A stretch of 64,000 nt of DNA from Paracoccaceae bacterium. GTDB taxonomy: Bacteria > Pseudomonadota > Alphaproteobacteria > Rhodobacterales > Rhodobacteraceae. The notes beneath the pieces were generated by a model. That model was not told where the DNA came from. It saw nothing but the letters and a program-made list of their open reading frames with translations, and searched no databases. Position numbers and translations under genes: made by a program. The stretch is from contig JAGRDY010000018.1 in assembly GCA_020446815.1 (NCBI GenBank), positions 186,001 through 250,000 of the forward strand, read 5' to 3'. This document shows positions 32,588 through 43,714 of this stretch, in pieces; the stretch's first letter is position 1; every line of letters starts with the position of its first letter.

Positions 32588-35500
32588 TCTGCTGCCTCCA
32601 CTTTCGCAGGCTCGTCGAGCCAGTCTACCTTGTTCATCTTGCGCACGATGACGAATTCATCGCGGTTCGATCCCACGGTGCCGTAATAGTTGAGCCCGTA
32701 GGAAAGCTGGGCATAACCGCCGATCATATGCGTGGGTTTCATCACCACCCGGGTGACCGAATTGTGGATGCCGCCGCGCTTGCCGGTCTTTTCCGACCCG
32801 GGCACGTTCACGATCTTTTCCTGGGCGTGATACATGAAGGTGGTGCCCGGCTTGATCCGCTGGCTGACCACCGCCCGCGCGGTGAGCGCGCCATTGACGT
32901 TATAGGCCTCGACCCAGTCGTTGTCGACGATCCCCGCCTGCTTGGCGTCGGTCTCCGAAATCCAGATCACCGGGCCGCCGCGGTTCAGCGTCAGCATCAG
33001 CAGGTTGTCGGAATAGGTCGAGTGGATACCCCATTTCTGGTGGGGCGTGATGAAGTTCAGCACCGCATGCGGCTTGCCCCTGTCGGAATGCACCTCGTCG
33101 TTGATCGCCTTCAGATCGACCGGCGGGCGATACGACATGAAGCCCTCGCCAAAGGCGCGCATCCACAAATGATCCTGATAGACCTGCTGGCGGCCGGTCA
33201 GGGTGCGCCAGGGGATCAGTTCGTGCACGTTGGTCCAGCCGGCGTTATAGCTGACATGCTCGCTTTCGATGCCCGACCATGTCGGCGACGAAATGATCTT
33301 GCGCGGTTGCGCGGCGATGTCGCGGAACCGGATCTTCTCGTCCTCCTTGGGCAGCGCCAGATGGGCGTGTTCGCGCCCGGTGTGCTTCGACAGCGCCTCC
33401 CAGGCCTTCACCGCCACCTCGCCGTTGGTCTCCGGCGCCAGCATCAGGATCGTCTCGCAGGCGTCGATCGCGGTGTCGATCTTCGGCCGCCCCTTGGCGC
33501 TGCCGTCTTCGCACAGCCCGTTCAGCGCCCCGAGGTTCTTCACCTCGGCATCGGCGTTCCAGCCGATCCCCTTGCCGCCATTGCCCAGCTTGTCGATCAG
33601 CGGGCCAAGCGAACAGTAGTGGTCGTAGACGGCGGTATAGTCTCGCTCCACCTCCACATAATTGGGCGCGGTCTTGCCGGGGATCAGCTCGCATTCGCCC
33701 TTTTTCCAGTCGCGCACTTCCGCCTGGGCGATCTCTCCGGGTGTGTCGTGCAGATGCGGCACCGCCACGATATCGGCCTCGCGGCCCAGATAGCCGGGCA
33801 CCAGCTCCTGCACCGTCTTGGCGATATACTTGAAGATCTCCCAGTCGCTCTTGCTCTCATAGGCGGGATCGACGGCGGCCTGCAGCGGGTGGATGAAGGG
33901 ATGCATGTCCGAAGTGTTCATGTCGTCCTTCTCGTACCAGCTCGCTGTCGGCAGAACGATGTCGGAATAAACCGCCGTGGTGCTCATGCGGAAGTCGAGC
34001 GTGACCAAGAGGTCGAGCTTGCCCCTCGGCGCCTTGTCGTGCCAGGTCACCTCTTCGGGCTTCAACCCGCCTTCCTGGCCCAGATCCTTGCCCATCGCTC
34101 CGTTGTCGGTGCCCAGCAGATAGCGCAGGAAATATTCGTGCCCCTTGCCGGAGGATCCGAAGATGTTCGAACGCCAGATGAACAGATTGCGCGGCCAGTT
34201 CTCCGGCGCGTCGGGGTCTTCGCACGACATCTGCAACTCGCCCGACTTCAGCTTCTCGGCGACATAGCTCGCGCCATCCTTGCCCGCGGCCTTGGCGGCC
34301 TTGGCCACCTCGAGCGGGTTGGTCTTGAGCTGCGGCGCCGAAGGCAGCCAGCCCATCCGTTCGGCGCGCACGTTGTAGTCGATGACCGAGCCGCTCCAGT
34401 TGCCTTCGGGCGCGGTCGGGCTGAGAATGTCGGCGATGCCCACCTTCTCGTGACGCCACTGGTCGGAATGGGCATAGAAGGCCGAGGTGCCGTTCATGTG
34501 CCGCGGCGGGCGGATCCAGTCGAGCGCGAAGGCCAGGTTGGTCCAGCCGGTCTGCGGGCGCAGTTTCTCCTGACCGACATAGTGGCTCCAGCCGCCACCC
34601 GACTGGCCCACGCAGCCGCACATCACCAGCATGTTGATGATGCCGCGATAGCTCATGTCCATGTGGTACCAGTGGTTGAGCCCGGCACCGAGGATCACCA
34701 TCGACCGGCCATTGGTCTTTTCGGCCGTCTGGGCGAATTCGCGGGCGACCTGGATGATCCGGTCGCGGTTGACGCCGGTGATCTTCTCGGCCCAGGCCGG
34801 GGTGCCGGGTACGTCGGCGCCATAATCCTTGGCAACCCATTCGCCGCCCAGCCCGCGGTCAAGCCCGTAATTGGCGCAAAACAGGTCGAAAACCGTCGCC
34901 ACGCGAACCTTGCCCTTGGCGGTCTTGACCGTCTTGACCGGAATGTTGCGCGTCAGCACGTCGGGATATTTCGCGCCGGTCGCGAAGGCCGGGGTGGCCG
35001 CGCCGCCGAAATAGGGGAAATCGACGCCTGCGACTTCGTCGTGGTCTTCCTTGCCGACGAACGACATCGCCAGCCGGGTATCGGCCGCCGCGGCACGTTC
35101 CTCGAGGTTCCATTCCCCCGCTTCGCCCCAGCGGTAACCGACCGAGCCGTTGGGCGCGACCAGCCCCTTGCTGATCTCGTCCCAGGCGACGGTCTTCCAT
35201 TCGGGGTTGTTCTTCTCGCCCAGCTTGCCCTGCAGATCGTCGGCGCGCAGGAAGCTGCCGGGGATGAGCCGGCCGTCCTTTTCCTCGAGCTTCACCAGCA
35301 TCGGGAAATCGGAATACTTGCGGCAGTAGTCCTGGAAATACTCCGCCTGCCGGTCAAGGTGGAATTCGCGCAGGATCACATGGCCGAAAGCCAGCGCCAG
35401 CGCCGCGTCGGTGCCCTGCTTGGGGTTGAGCCAGACATCGCTGAACTTCGCCGCTTCCGAGTAATCGGGCGACACGACCGCCGATTTGGTGCCCTTGTAA

Positions 35501-36315
35501 CGCACCTCGGTGTAGAAATGCGCATCCGGCGTCCGCGTCTGCGGCACGTTCGAGCCCCACAGGATCAGATAGCCCGAGTTGTACCAGTCGGCACTTTCGG
35601 GCACGTCGGTCTGCTCGCCCCAGGTCTGCGGGCTCGACGGCGGCAGGTCGCAATACCAGTCATAGAACGACAGGCAGGTGCCGCCCATCAGGGTGATGTA
35701 ACGGCAGCCCGCCGCGTGGCTGACCATCGACATCGCCGGGATCGGCGAAAAGCCCATGATCCGGTCGGGGCCCCAGGTCTTGGCGGTATAGGCGTTGGCG
35801 GCGGCCACGATCTCGGCCGCCTCTTCCCAGTCGGCGCGCACGAAGCCACCGCGCCCGCGATGCTCCACATAGCCCTGCCGAAGGATCGGGTCGGCCTGGA
35901 TCGCGGTCCAGGCCTCGATCGGGTCCTTTGTCTCGCGCAACTTGCGCCAGACCTTCATCAGCCGGCCCCGGACCAGCGGTGTCTTTACCCGGTTGGCCGA
36001 GTAAAGATACCAGCTGTAGGACGCGCCGCGCGCACAGCCGCGCGGCTCGTGATTGGGCAGATCGGGCCGCGTGCGCGGATAATCCGTCTGCTGGGTTTCC
36101 CAGGTCACGATCCCGGACTTGACATAAATCTTCCACGAACAGCTTCCCGTACAGTTCACCCCGTGGGTGGAGCGCACGATCTTGTCGTGCCGCCACCGGT
36201 TTCTGTAGGTGTCCTCCCAGTCACGGTTTTCGATCGTGGTCTGCCCGTGGCCATTCGCGAAAGTGTCCTTGCGCAGGGATTTCAGGAAATTCAGCCTGTC
36301 GAGAAGATGGCTCAT
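32584..36315 (-). CDS. narG: respiratory nitrate reductase alpha subunit
   Basis: This 1243-aa molybdenum bis-MGD catalytic subunit reduces nitrate to nitrite on the cytoplasmic side. The N-terminal FS0 cluster motif STHGVNCTGSCSWK has the His-Cys ligand set of Nar enzymes. The Asp in SADWYNSGY stands where the Mo ligand lies in E. coli, followed by SNVPQTRTPDAHF. There is no Tat signal, so it is Nar and not Nap. Length matches the family. It starts 18 nt after narK. Confidence 0.98.
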
Positions 36316-36333
36316 CTTGCTCTCCTAATTATG

Positions 36334-39060
36334 TCAAGCCTTTGCGGGGGCGGCAGCAATCCGTCCCCGCTCGAAATCGTGAAGAACACCTCCGGGCCGG
36401 GTGTAGAAGACCCAGGTCAGCACCAGGCAGATCACATAGAAGATCAAGAAGGCCCAGAGCGCCATGACAGGCGTTCCCGTCATCGCTATCGACGTACCAT
36501 AGGCTTTCGGGATGAAAAAGGCCCCATAGGCTGCGATGGCGCTGGTAAAGGCGATGATTGCAGCGCTTTCACGCTCTGCCTGCTTGCGACTTGTGGTCGC
36601 ATCAAGGTTCGGCATCAGCCTGGGGATTTCATGCCCCATGATCGCCGGAATCATCTGGAAGGTGGAGGCATTGCCAACCCCGGTCAGAAAGAACAGCGCC
36701 ATGAAAGAGGCGAAAAACCCTAGAAAACTGCCGCCCATGCCGTCAGCGGGCAGGAAGGCGATCACCCCGAACACCGCGACGATCATGCCCGCAAAGGTCC
36801 AGAACGTCACCCGGCCGCCGCCGAACCTGTCCGACACCCAGCCCGTACCCGCGCGGCTCAACGCGCCGACGAGAGGGCCGAGAAACACGTATTGCAGCGC
36901 GTTGACCTCGGGGAACATCAGCTTGGTCAGCAGCGGAAAGCCCGCCGAATAGCCGATGAAGCTGCCGAAAGTGCCGGTATACAGGATGCACATGATCCAG
37001 TTGTGGAACCGCGAAAAGATGATCGCCTGATCGCGGAAACTCGCCTTGGCATCGGTAATGTCGTTCATGCCGAGCCAGGCGGCGATGGTGGCCGCGATAA
37101 TGAAAGGCACCCAGACGAAACCTGCGTTCTGGATCCACAGCTGCTGGCCATCGCTCAGCGTCACCGCATCGCCCCCCATCGCGCCAAAGACGCCCATGGT
37201 GATGACGATCGGCACCAGAAACTGCATGACCGACACGCCAAGATTGCCCAGACCGGCATTGAGCGCCAGCGCATGGCCCTTTTCCGCCTTGGGAAAGAAA
37301 AACGCGATATTGGCCATCGACGAGGCAAAGTTGCCGCCCCCCAGCCCGCACAGCAGCGCCAGCGTCATGAAGATCAGATAGGGTGTTTCGGGGTTCTGCA
37401 CCGCATAGCCGATCCCCATGGCGGGCAGCAGCAGCGAGGCGGTCGAAATCGTCGTCCACAGCCTGCCGCCGAATATCGGCACCATGAAGCTGTAGAAGAT
37501 CCGCAGGGTCGCCCCCGACAGCCCCGGCAGCGCGGCCAGCCAGAACAGCTGGCCCGGCGTGAAATCGAAGCCGATGGCGGGAAGCCGGGCAACGACCATC
37601 GACCAGACCATCCAGACCGAAAAGGCAAGAAGCAGCGCCGGGATGGAGATCCACAGGTTGCGGTGGGCGATGGCCTTGCCTTTCTCCTGCCAGAAGCTCT
37701 TTTCCTCGGGGTACCACTCGTCCAGCGTCTTTTGCATGACGGTCTTGCCGGGGATGTGGATCGGCTGCATTTCCGGCAGCTCCGGCAGACTGTCGAGAGC
37801 CTCGCCATGCGCCGCGCGTTCCATCGCCCGCACCGACAGATGCATCCAGGCCAGCGAAATGGCGACGATCACGAAAAGCAGCACGAAACAGGTCGTGTAG
37901 ATGCCGGTCAGATCAAGCAGCGCGCCGAACGCCAGCGGCAGCACGAAACCGCCAAGACCGCCGATCATGCCCACCAGGCCGCCGACCGCGCCGACATGCT
38001 TGGGGTAATAGACCGGGATGTGCCGGTAAACCGCCGCCTTGCCCAGCGACATGAAGAAGCCCAGCGCAAAAAGCGTGATGACAAAGGGCCAGCGGCCCAT
38101 CTCGGTCGAGAAGTGGATCACTCCGTCCTTGCCCTGAATGATGTAATCGGTGGGCGGATAGGACAGCATGAACAGGAAGATCAGGCTGAAGCCGAAGCAC
38201 CAGTACATCACCGCCCGCGCGCCGAACCGGTCGGAAAGATGCCCCCCGTAGGCGCGAAAGATCGAGGCGGAAAGCGAAAATGCCGCCGCCGACATGCCGG
38301 CGGTCTCGATATCCATGCCGTAGACGTCGATCAGATAATGCGGCATCCACAGCGCCAGCGCCACGAAAGCGCCGAAAACGAAGAAGTAGTAAAGCGAAAA
38401 GCGCCAGACCTGAAGATTCTTCAGCGGCGCGAACTGCTCGGCCAGGCTCGGCGCCTTGACACCTGCCTTGCGCCGCTCGACCAGTTCGGGGTCATCCTTG
38501 GCGAACAGGAAGAAAAGCACCCCCATCGCCGCGATCCCCGCCGCCCAGATCTGCGCGACACCCTGCCAGCCGTAGGCCACCATCACGAAGGGGGCGACGA
38601 ACTTGGTCACCGCAGCGCCGACATTGCCGGCGCCGAAAATGCCCAGCGCCGTGCCCTGCTTGCCCGCCTCGTACCAGCGCGACACATAGGCCACCCCGAT
38701 GATGAACGATCCGCCCGCCAGGCCGATGCCCAGCGCGGCGATCAGATACATGGTATAGGTATGGGCCAGCGTCAGCGCCCATGTCGCCAGACCCGTCAGG
38801 ATCATCTGCGCCGAAAACACCAGCCGGCCGCCGTATTTCTCGGTCCAGACGCCAAGGATGAGCCGCGTCAGCGACCCGGTCAGGATCGGCGTTGCCACCA
38901 GAAGCCCGAACTGCAATTCGCTCAGCCCAAGCTCCTGCTTGATCGCCACGCCGATGATCGAAAAGATCGTCCAGACCGCAAAGCAGACGGTAAAGGCGAT
39001 GGTGCTCAGCCCCAGCGCCCGACTCTTGTCCGCGGCCGGAACATGTGATGCGTTTAGCAT
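36334..39060 (-). CDS. narK: fused nitrate/nitrite transporter NarK1-NarK2
   Basis: 908 aa, twice the usual MFS length. The first module (about 1-430) is a NarK1-type carrier, seen as proton-linked nitrate uptake in Paracoccus. The second (about 465-908) is a NarK2-type nitrate/nitrite exchanger. Each has about twelve helices and a nitrate-signature glycine stretch (GLVGMIGGLGGFVLP; LLCGLGGGNFASSMANI). An AGGAG site precedes ATG 39060. It is the first gene of the nar operon, with an FNR-type box upstream. Confidence 0.96.
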   Translation of the reverse strand: MLNASHVPAADKSRALGLSTIAFTVCFAVWTIFSIIGVAIKQELGLSELQFGLLVATPILTGSLTRLILGVWTEKYGGRLVFSAQMILTGLATWALTLAHTYTMYLIAALGIGLAGGSFIIGVAYVSRWYEAGKQGTALGIFGAGNVGAAVTKFVAPFVMVAYGWQGVAQIWAAGIAAMGVLFFLFAKDDPELVERRKAGVKAPSLAEQFAPLKNLQVWRFSLYYFFVFGAFVALALWMPHYLIDVYGMDIETAGMSAAAFSLSASIFRAYGGHLSDRFGARAVMYWCFGFSLIFLFMLSYPPTDYIIQGKDGVIHFSTEMGRWPFVITLFALGFFMSLGKAAVYRHIPVYYPKHVGAVGGLVGMIGGLGGFVLPLAFGALLDLTGIYTTCFVLLFVIVAISLAWMHLSVRAMERAAHGEALDSLPELPEMQPIHIPGKTVMQKTLDEWYPEEKSFWQEKGKAIAHRNLWISIPALLLAFSVWMVWSMVVARLPAIGFDFTPGQLFWLAALPGLSGATLRIFYSFMVPIFGGRLWTTISTASLLLPAMGIGYAVQNPETPYLIFMTLALLCGLGGGNFASSMANIAFFFPKAEKGHALALNAGLGNLGVSVMQFLVPIVITMGVFGAMGGDAVTLSDGQQLWIQNAGFVWVPFIIAATIAAWLGMNDITDAKASFRDQAIIFSRFHNWIMCILYTGTFGSFIGYSAGFPLLTKLMFPEVNALQYVFLGPLVGALSRAGTGWVSDRFGGGRVTFWTFAGMIVAVFGVIAFLPADGMGGSFLGFFASFMALFFLTGVGNASTFQMIPAIMGHEIPRLMPNLDATTSRKQAERESAAIIAFTSAIAAYGAFFIPKAYGTSIAMTGTPVMALWAFLIFYVICLVLTWVFYTRPGGVLHDFERGRIAAAPAKA

Positions 39061-39135
39061 TTTTCACTCCTGCAACGATTGCGGGCGCAGTCGCCCGCGA
39101 TGGCGGCTTATGTTCACCGGGGTGCGACCGTGAGC

Positions 39136-39149
39136 ATGATCCAAATCAA
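39136..39149. promoter_or_regulatory. FNR-type box upstream of narK
   Basis: ATGAT-CCAA-ATCAA differs at one base from the FNR consensus TTGAT-N4-ATCAA. Centred about 82 bp before the narK ATG, it would sit at -41.5 if transcription starts near 39101, where CATAAG could serve as -10. Anaerobic activation of narKGHJI is the expected role. Confidence 0.6.
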
Positions 39150-39271
39150 ATTCAGGCGGAAAAAATCCTGAAAATCCACCTGTTTTGACTTACTTGGGGC
39201 CCATGTCCGGGCATGGTATCGCGGCGTGCTGCATGGGTCAATCAGGGCATCGACTTTCGCCCTCCCGTCGC

Positions 39272-39285
39272 TTAACAATTGTCAA
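39272..39285. promoter_or_regulatory. Crp/Fnr-type palindrome before narR
   Basis: TTAAC-AATT-GTCAA is a 14-bp inverted repeat with one mismatch, of the kind bound by NarR/DNR-type regulators. It lies 23 bp before the narR start, where binding would more likely control narR itself than activate it. Confidence 0.5.
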
Positions 39286-39308
39286 GCCGATCGGGGAAAG
39301 GGTGAATC

Positions 39309-40022
39309 ATGCGCGACGCGAGTCTGGCCGAAATCCGCGAACTGGCGCTGTTTCGCGACATCGGCGAGGCCACCTTCGAGGCGCTCACCCGCAGCGCCTA
39401 TCATCAGACATTTCCGCCGCAGGTCACGCTGATACACCAGGGCCAGAGCGCGGATTTCTTCCATGTCGTGACCGATGGTCTGGTCGAACTTGTCGGAAAC
39501 TGGAATGGCCGGGAAAACACCATGGTCGTGCTGCGCCCGGTGTCGACCTTCACGCTGGCCGCCTGCATGACGGATGCGCCCTATCTGATGGCGGCGCGGA
39601 CCATCGAGCAAAGCCGCGTGATTCTCATCCCCTCCAGCGATCTGCGCGCCGCCTTCGCGGCCGATACGGCCTTTGCCCTGGCCATCGCGCACGAACTGGC
39701 AAACTGCTATCGCGGCATGGTGCGCCACGCCAAGGACATGAAGCTGCGCACATCGCGCGAAAGGCTGGCAGGCTATATCCTGCGCCAGTCGGCGCTTCGC
39801 GGCGGCGCGTCCAGATTCGAACTGCCCCTGGAAAAACGCCTGCTCGCCTCGTTCCTCGGCATGACGCCGGAAAACCTGTCGCGGGCACTGCGGGCGCTGC
39901 GCGACGACGGGCTGGCGATCGACGCAACCCATGTGACCATCGCCGACCGGGCGGCGCTCGACCGTGTCGCCCATGTCACGCCCCTGATCGACGGCCCGGA
40001 ACCGGGGGCGCCGGATCGATGA
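39309..40022 (+). CDS. narR: Crp/Fnr-family nitrate-response regulator, NarR-like
   Basis: This 237-aa protein has a cyclic-nucleotide-type sensor domain (1-130), a dimer helix and a C-terminal winged helix with FLGMTPENLSRALRAL. No cysteine cluster is present at the N-terminus, so it is not an oxygen-sensing FNR. It is divergent from narK, as narR is in Paracoccus pantotrophus, where NarR turns on narKGHJI with nitrate or nitrite. The name rests on this position and general similarity. Confidence 0.82.
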   Translation: MRDASLAEIRELALFRDIGEATFEALTRSAYHQTFPPQVTLIHQGQSADFFHVVTDGLVELVGNWNGRENTMVVLRPVSTFTLAACMTDAPYLMAARTIEQSRVILIPSSDLRAAFAADTAFALAIAHELANCYRGMVRHAKDMKLRTSRERLAGYILRQSALRGGASRFELPLEKRLLASFLGMTPENLSRALRALRDDGLAIDATHVTIADRAALDRVAHVTPLIDGPEPGAPDR

Positions 40023-40113
40023 TCGCCGCCGCCCGTCGCAAGGGCGCCCGCCGGCGCCAGAACCCGCTGCGGGCAGCAGCGATCGGCGCGACATGACACA
40101 TCGGGAATGACGC

Positions 40114-41121
40114 ATGAAAATTCTTCGCACCGACCGCGAACTTGAAACCCCCTGGCTCGACGCCGAACTGCGCAAGCGCGGCGAACTGGTGTTGTTGGCT
40201 GACGGAATCGCCGAGACCGATTTCGCGGCCGAGGCCGCCCAGGCCGATCTGATTCTGATGTGCTACACGCCGGTCACCGCGCGGGTGATCGGCGCGGCCG
40301 CGCGGCTCAGGGGCATCGTCAAATACGGCGTCGGCATTGATGCCATCGACATTCCGGCGGCCATCGCGCGCGCCATTCCGGTGGTCAACATCCCCGAATA
40401 CGCCGAGCAGACGGTGGCCGAAGGCGCCTTTACCCTGATGCTGGCGTTGGCCAGGGGTCTGATCCCGCTCGACCGGCAGATGCGCAGCGCAGGCTGGGCC
40501 TGGCCCGCCGCCCGCTGGATGGGCGGCGACATCGCCGGCAAGACCGTCGGCATCGTCGGGCTGGGGCGGATCGGGCGCAGTTTCGCGCGCATGGCCGGGC
40601 AGGGGTTCCGCGCTCGCGTCATCGCCCATGATCCGGGCAAGAGCGCCGCCGAGATGGCGGCGCTTGGCGTCGAAAAGGCCGACGACCTGCACGGCCTGCT
40701 GGCGCAGGCCGATTTCGTCTCGCTCCACTGCACGCTGAGCGCCGCCACCCGCCACATCATCGGCGCGCCGGAACTCGCGGCGATGAAACCCACCGCCTTC
40801 CTCATCAATTCCTCGCGCGGCGCGCTGGTCGACGAAGCGGCCCTTGTGGCGGCGCTGCGCGAAGGGCGCATCGCCGGGGCCGGTCTCGATGTTTTTTCCT
40901 CCGAACCCCTCGCCCTGTCGGGCCACCCGATGAGCCCGCTTTTCGCCCTGCCCAATGTCGTGATGCTGCCGCATCTGACCTTTTATACCGCCGAGGCGAT
41001 GGACCGGCTCGAACGCGAAACCCTGGAACGCTGCGACGAGGTGCTGTCGGGCCGGCCGGTGCTGGTCAAATCGCATGACCCGCGGCTGAGGGCGCAGAAA
41101 AGGGGCGTGCGGTTTGTGTAG
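40114..41121 (+). CDS. D-isomer-specific 2-hydroxyacid dehydrogenase
   Basis: This 335-aa NAD(P)-dependent oxidoreductase has the nucleotide motif [16 protein letters not shown], the catalytic Arg in [14 protein letters not shown], and the Glu in SSEPLAL with a His in LPHLTFYT. Family members act on glycerate, glyoxylate, phosphoglycerate and similar acids; [11 protein letters not shown] is like C-terminal-binding-protein/phosphoglycerate dehydrogenase types. No operon partner points to the substrate. Confidence 0.88.
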   Translation: MKILRTDRELETPWLDAELRKRGELVLLADGIAETDFAAEAAQADLILMCYTPVTARVIGAAARLRGIVKYGVGIDAIDIPAAIARAIPVVNIPEYAEQTVAEGAFTLMLALARGLIPLDRQMRSAGWAWPAARWMGGDIAGKTVGIVGLGRIGRSFARMAGQGFRARVIAHDPGKSAAEMAALGVEKADDLHGLLAQADFVSLHCTLSAATRHIIGAPELAAMKPTAFLINSSRGALVDEAALVAALREGRIAGAGLDVFSSEPLALSGHPMSPLFALPNVVMLPHLTFYTAEAMDRLERETLERCDEVLSGRPVLVKSHDPRLRAQKRGVRFV

Positions 41122-41217
41122 GGCGGGGCGGGGCGCCGTACCGCGGCTTGCGGCCGGCCCCCCCCGCCCCGTCCCCCATTGACCGCGCGCCAATTCCCGC
41201 GCATATCCCGCTCCATC

Positions 41218-43017
41218 ATGACCGAGCTCGCACAGATCCGTAACTTCTCCATCGTGGCCCATATCGACCACGGCAAATCCACGCTGGCCGACCGGCTGAT
41301 CCAGCTGACCGGCACCGTGGCCGAACGCGAGATGAAGGCGCAGATGCTCGACAGCATGGAGATCGAGCGCGAACGCGGCATCACCATCAAGGCCCAGACG
41401 GTGCGCATCGAATACCCCGCCCGCGACGGGCTGACCTATATCCTCAACCTGATCGACACCCCCGGCCATGTCGATTTCGGCTATGAGGTCAGCCGCTCGA
41501 TGCGCGCCGTCGAAGGCTCGCTTCTGGTGGTCGACGCCACCCAGGGGGTCGAGGCCCAGACGCTCGCCAATGTCTATCAGGCCATCGATGCCGATCACGA
41601 AATCGTCCCGGTTCTCAACAAGATCGACCTGCCCGCCGCCGAACCCGAACAGGTCAAGGCCGAGATCGAGGACGTGATCGGCATCGACGCGTCGGGCGCC
41701 ATCGCCATCTCCGCCAAGACCGGCGTGGGCATCCCCGACGTGCTCGAGGCGATCGTGCGCCGCCTGCCGCCCCCGAAGGGCGACCGCGCCGCCCCGCTCC
41801 GGGCGATGCTGGTCGATAGCTGGTACGACCCCTATCTCGGCGTCGTGGTGATGATCCGCGTCATGGACGGGGTGATCCGCAAGAACGACCGCATCAGGAT
41901 GATGCAGACCGGCGCCGTCTACGGGGTCGACAAGCTCGCCGTCCTGAAACCGCAGATGGTCGATATTGCCGAGCTTGGCCCCGGAGAGATCGGCATCCTC
42001 ACCGGCTCGATCAAGCAGGTCCGCGACACCCGCGTCGGCGACACCATCACCCATGAACGCCGCCCCTGCGCCAACCCGCTGCCCGGTTTCAAACCCTCGA
42101 TCCCGGTGGTGTTCTGCGGGCTCTTTCCCGTCGACGCCAATGATTTCGAAGCGCTGCGCGACGCCATTGAAAAGCTGTCGCTCAACGATGCGTCCTTCAG
42201 CCATGAGATGGAAACCTCCGCCGCGCTCGGCTTCGGCTTTCGCTGCGGTTTCCTCGGGCTTTTGCATCTCGAGGTGGTCCGCGACCGGCTGGAACGCGAA
42301 TATGATCTCGACCTGATCACCACCGCGCCTTCGGTGGTCTTTCATCTGCACATGAAGAATGGCGAGGTGCGCGAACTCCACAACCCCGCCGACATGCCCG
42401 ACCTCACGCTCGTGGACCATATCGAGGAACCGCGCATCAAGGCCACCATCATGGTGCCCGACGATTATCTCGGCGACGTCCTGAAGCTCTGCCAGGACCG
42501 GCGCGGCATCCAGATGGATCTGACCTATGCCGGCAGCCGCGCCATGGTCGTCTACGACCTGCCGCTGGCCGAGGTGGTCTTCGACTTCTACGACCGGCTG
42601 AAATCGGTGACCAAGGGTTATGCGAGCTTCGACTATCAGATGATGGGCTACCGCGAAGACAACCTTGTCAAGATGTCGATCCTGGTGAACGACGAGCCGG
42701 TGGACGCGCTCTCGATCATGGTCCACCGCGACCGCGCCGAGGCCCGCGGCCGCGCGATGGTCGAAAAGCTGAAGGACCTGATCCCCCGCCACATGTTCAA
42801 GATCCCCATCCAGGCGGCCATCGGCGCCCGCGTCATCGCCCGCGAAACCCTCAGCGCGATGCGCAAGGACGTGACGGCAAAGTGCTACGGCGGCGACATG
42901 ACCCGCAAGAAGAAGCTTCTGGAAAAGCAGAAGGCCGGCAAGAAGAAGATGCGCCAGTTCGGTAAGGTGGAGATCCCGCAAAGCGCCTTTATCAACGCGC
43001 TCAAGATGGATGGATGA
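41218..43017 (+). CDS. lepA: elongation factor 4 (back-translocase LepA)
   Basis: This 599-aa ribosome-associated GTPase has [21 protein letters not shown] and [10 protein letters not shown] in the G domain, and the LepA-specific C-terminal domain ending [20 protein letters not shown]. The start is ATG 41218; the longer frame to 41179 lacks a site. The stop codon abuts the first palindromic repeat of the block downstream. Confidence 0.97.
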   Translation: MTELAQIRNFSIVAHIDHGKSTLADRLIQLTGTVAEREMKAQMLDSMEIERERGITIKAQTVRIEYPARDGLTYILNLIDTPGHVDFGYEVSRSMRAVEGSLLVVDATQGVEAQTLANVYQAIDADHEIVPVLNKIDLPAAEPEQVKAEIEDVIGIDASGAIAISAKTGVGIPDVLEAIVRRLPPPKGDRAAPLRAMLVDSWYDPYLGVVVMIRVMDGVIRKNDRIRMMQTGAVYGVDKLAVLKPQMVDIAELGPGEIGILTGSIKQVRDTRVGDTITHERRPCANPLPGFKPSIPVVFCGLFPVDANDFEALRDAIEKLSLNDASFSHEMETSAALGFGFRCGFLGLLHLEVVRDRLEREYDLDLITTAPSVVFHLHMKNGEVRELHNPADMPDLTLVDHIEEPRIKATIMVPDDYLGDVLKLCQDRRGIQMDLTYAGSRAMVVYDLPLAEVVFDFYDRLKSVTKGYASFDYQMMGYREDNLVKMSILVNDEPVDALSIMVHRDRAEARGRAMVEKLKDLIPRHMFKIPIQAAIGARVIARETLSAMRKDVTAKCYGGDMTRKKKLLEKQKAGKKKMRQFGKVEIPQSAFINALKMDG

Positions 43018-43036
43018 TCCCCGCTTTCGCGGGGAT
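43017..43036. terminator. palindromic repeat hairpin at the lepA stop
   Basis: ATCCCCGC (43017-43024) pairs perfectly with GCGGGGAT (43029-43036) around TTTC. It overlaps the last base of the lepA stop codon and may act as terminator or 3' stabiliser. It is the first unit of the repeat block and is inverted relative to the others. Confidence 0.5.
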
Positions 43037-43390
43037 GACAGGTTTTGCGGGGATGACAGCTTTTGCGGGGATGACAGGTGAGTCGGTCCGGTTTCGCGCC
43101 ATGTCATCCCCGCGAAAGCGGGGAACCCACGACCACCGCGCGCCATGTCATCCCCGCGAAAGCGGGGAACCCGCCCGCCTTAATACTTCCTTAACCACCC
43201 CGCCGCCACTCTCCTCCCCACGAAAGCGGGGAAACTGTCATGCCCGCGAAAGCGGGGAACCCACGACCACCGCGCACCTGTCATCCCCGCGAAAGCGGGG
43301 AACCCGCCCGCCTTAATACTTCCTTAACCACCCCGCCGCCACTCTCCTCCCCGCGAAAGCGGGGAAACTGTCATCCCCGCGAAAGCGGGG
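43017..43390. repeat. palindromic repeat block upstream of the GIY-YIG gene
   Basis: Eight CCCCGC-N4-GCGGGG palindromes or one-base variants lie at 43019, 43108, 43152, 43216, 43242, 43285, 43349 and 43375, usually as TGTCAT-palindrome-AACCC. Two shortened units (TTTTGCGGGGATGACA) fill 43037-43075. Copies at 43124-43257 and 43258-43390 are near-identical 133/134-bp tandem segments. The motif resembles the ATTCCC-N8-GGGAAT (dRS3-like) repeats known in Neisseria and other proteobacteria. No gene is present here. Confidence 0.9.
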
Positions 43391-43394
43391 AAAC

Positions 43395-43691
43395 ATGCGC
43401 ACCCACGACTATTATACCTACATCCTCACCAACCGCCGGAACGGCACGCTCTACACCGGTGTCACCAACGATCTGCTCCGCCGCCTGACGGAACATCGCG
43501 ACGGTCGCGCCGACAGCTTCACCCGCCGTTACCACCTCACTCGGCTCGTGTGGTTCGAACATCACACCGACATCCGCGAAGCGATCCTGCGCGAAAAGCG
43601 CATCAAGAAATGGTACCGCGCCTGGAAGATCGAGATGATCGAAGCGATGAATCCCGGCTGGGATGATCTTGCACGATTGCTGACAACCTAG
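43395..43691 (+). CDS. small GIY-YIG nuclease
   Basis: This 98-aa single-domain GIY-YIG endonuclease (UPF0213/YhbQ-like) has Tyr/Ile and LYTGVT elements of the core (residues 7-24), Arg29/Arg30 and Glu33 in the first helix, and the basic REKRIKKWYRAWK segment. The ATG begins 5 nt after the last palindrome of the 5' block, and a second repeat array starts 24 nt after the stop. Relatives with this sequence often sit beside such repeats. Role unknown; repair or repeat mobilisation are both possible. Confidence 0.9.
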   Translation: MRTHDYYTYILTNRRNGTLYTGVTNDLLRRLTEHRDGRADSFTRRYHLTRLVWFEHHTDIREAILREKRIKKWYRAWKIEMIEAMNPGWDDLARLLTT

Positions 43692-43714
43692 CACCCCGCG
43701 AACACCGCACTATT

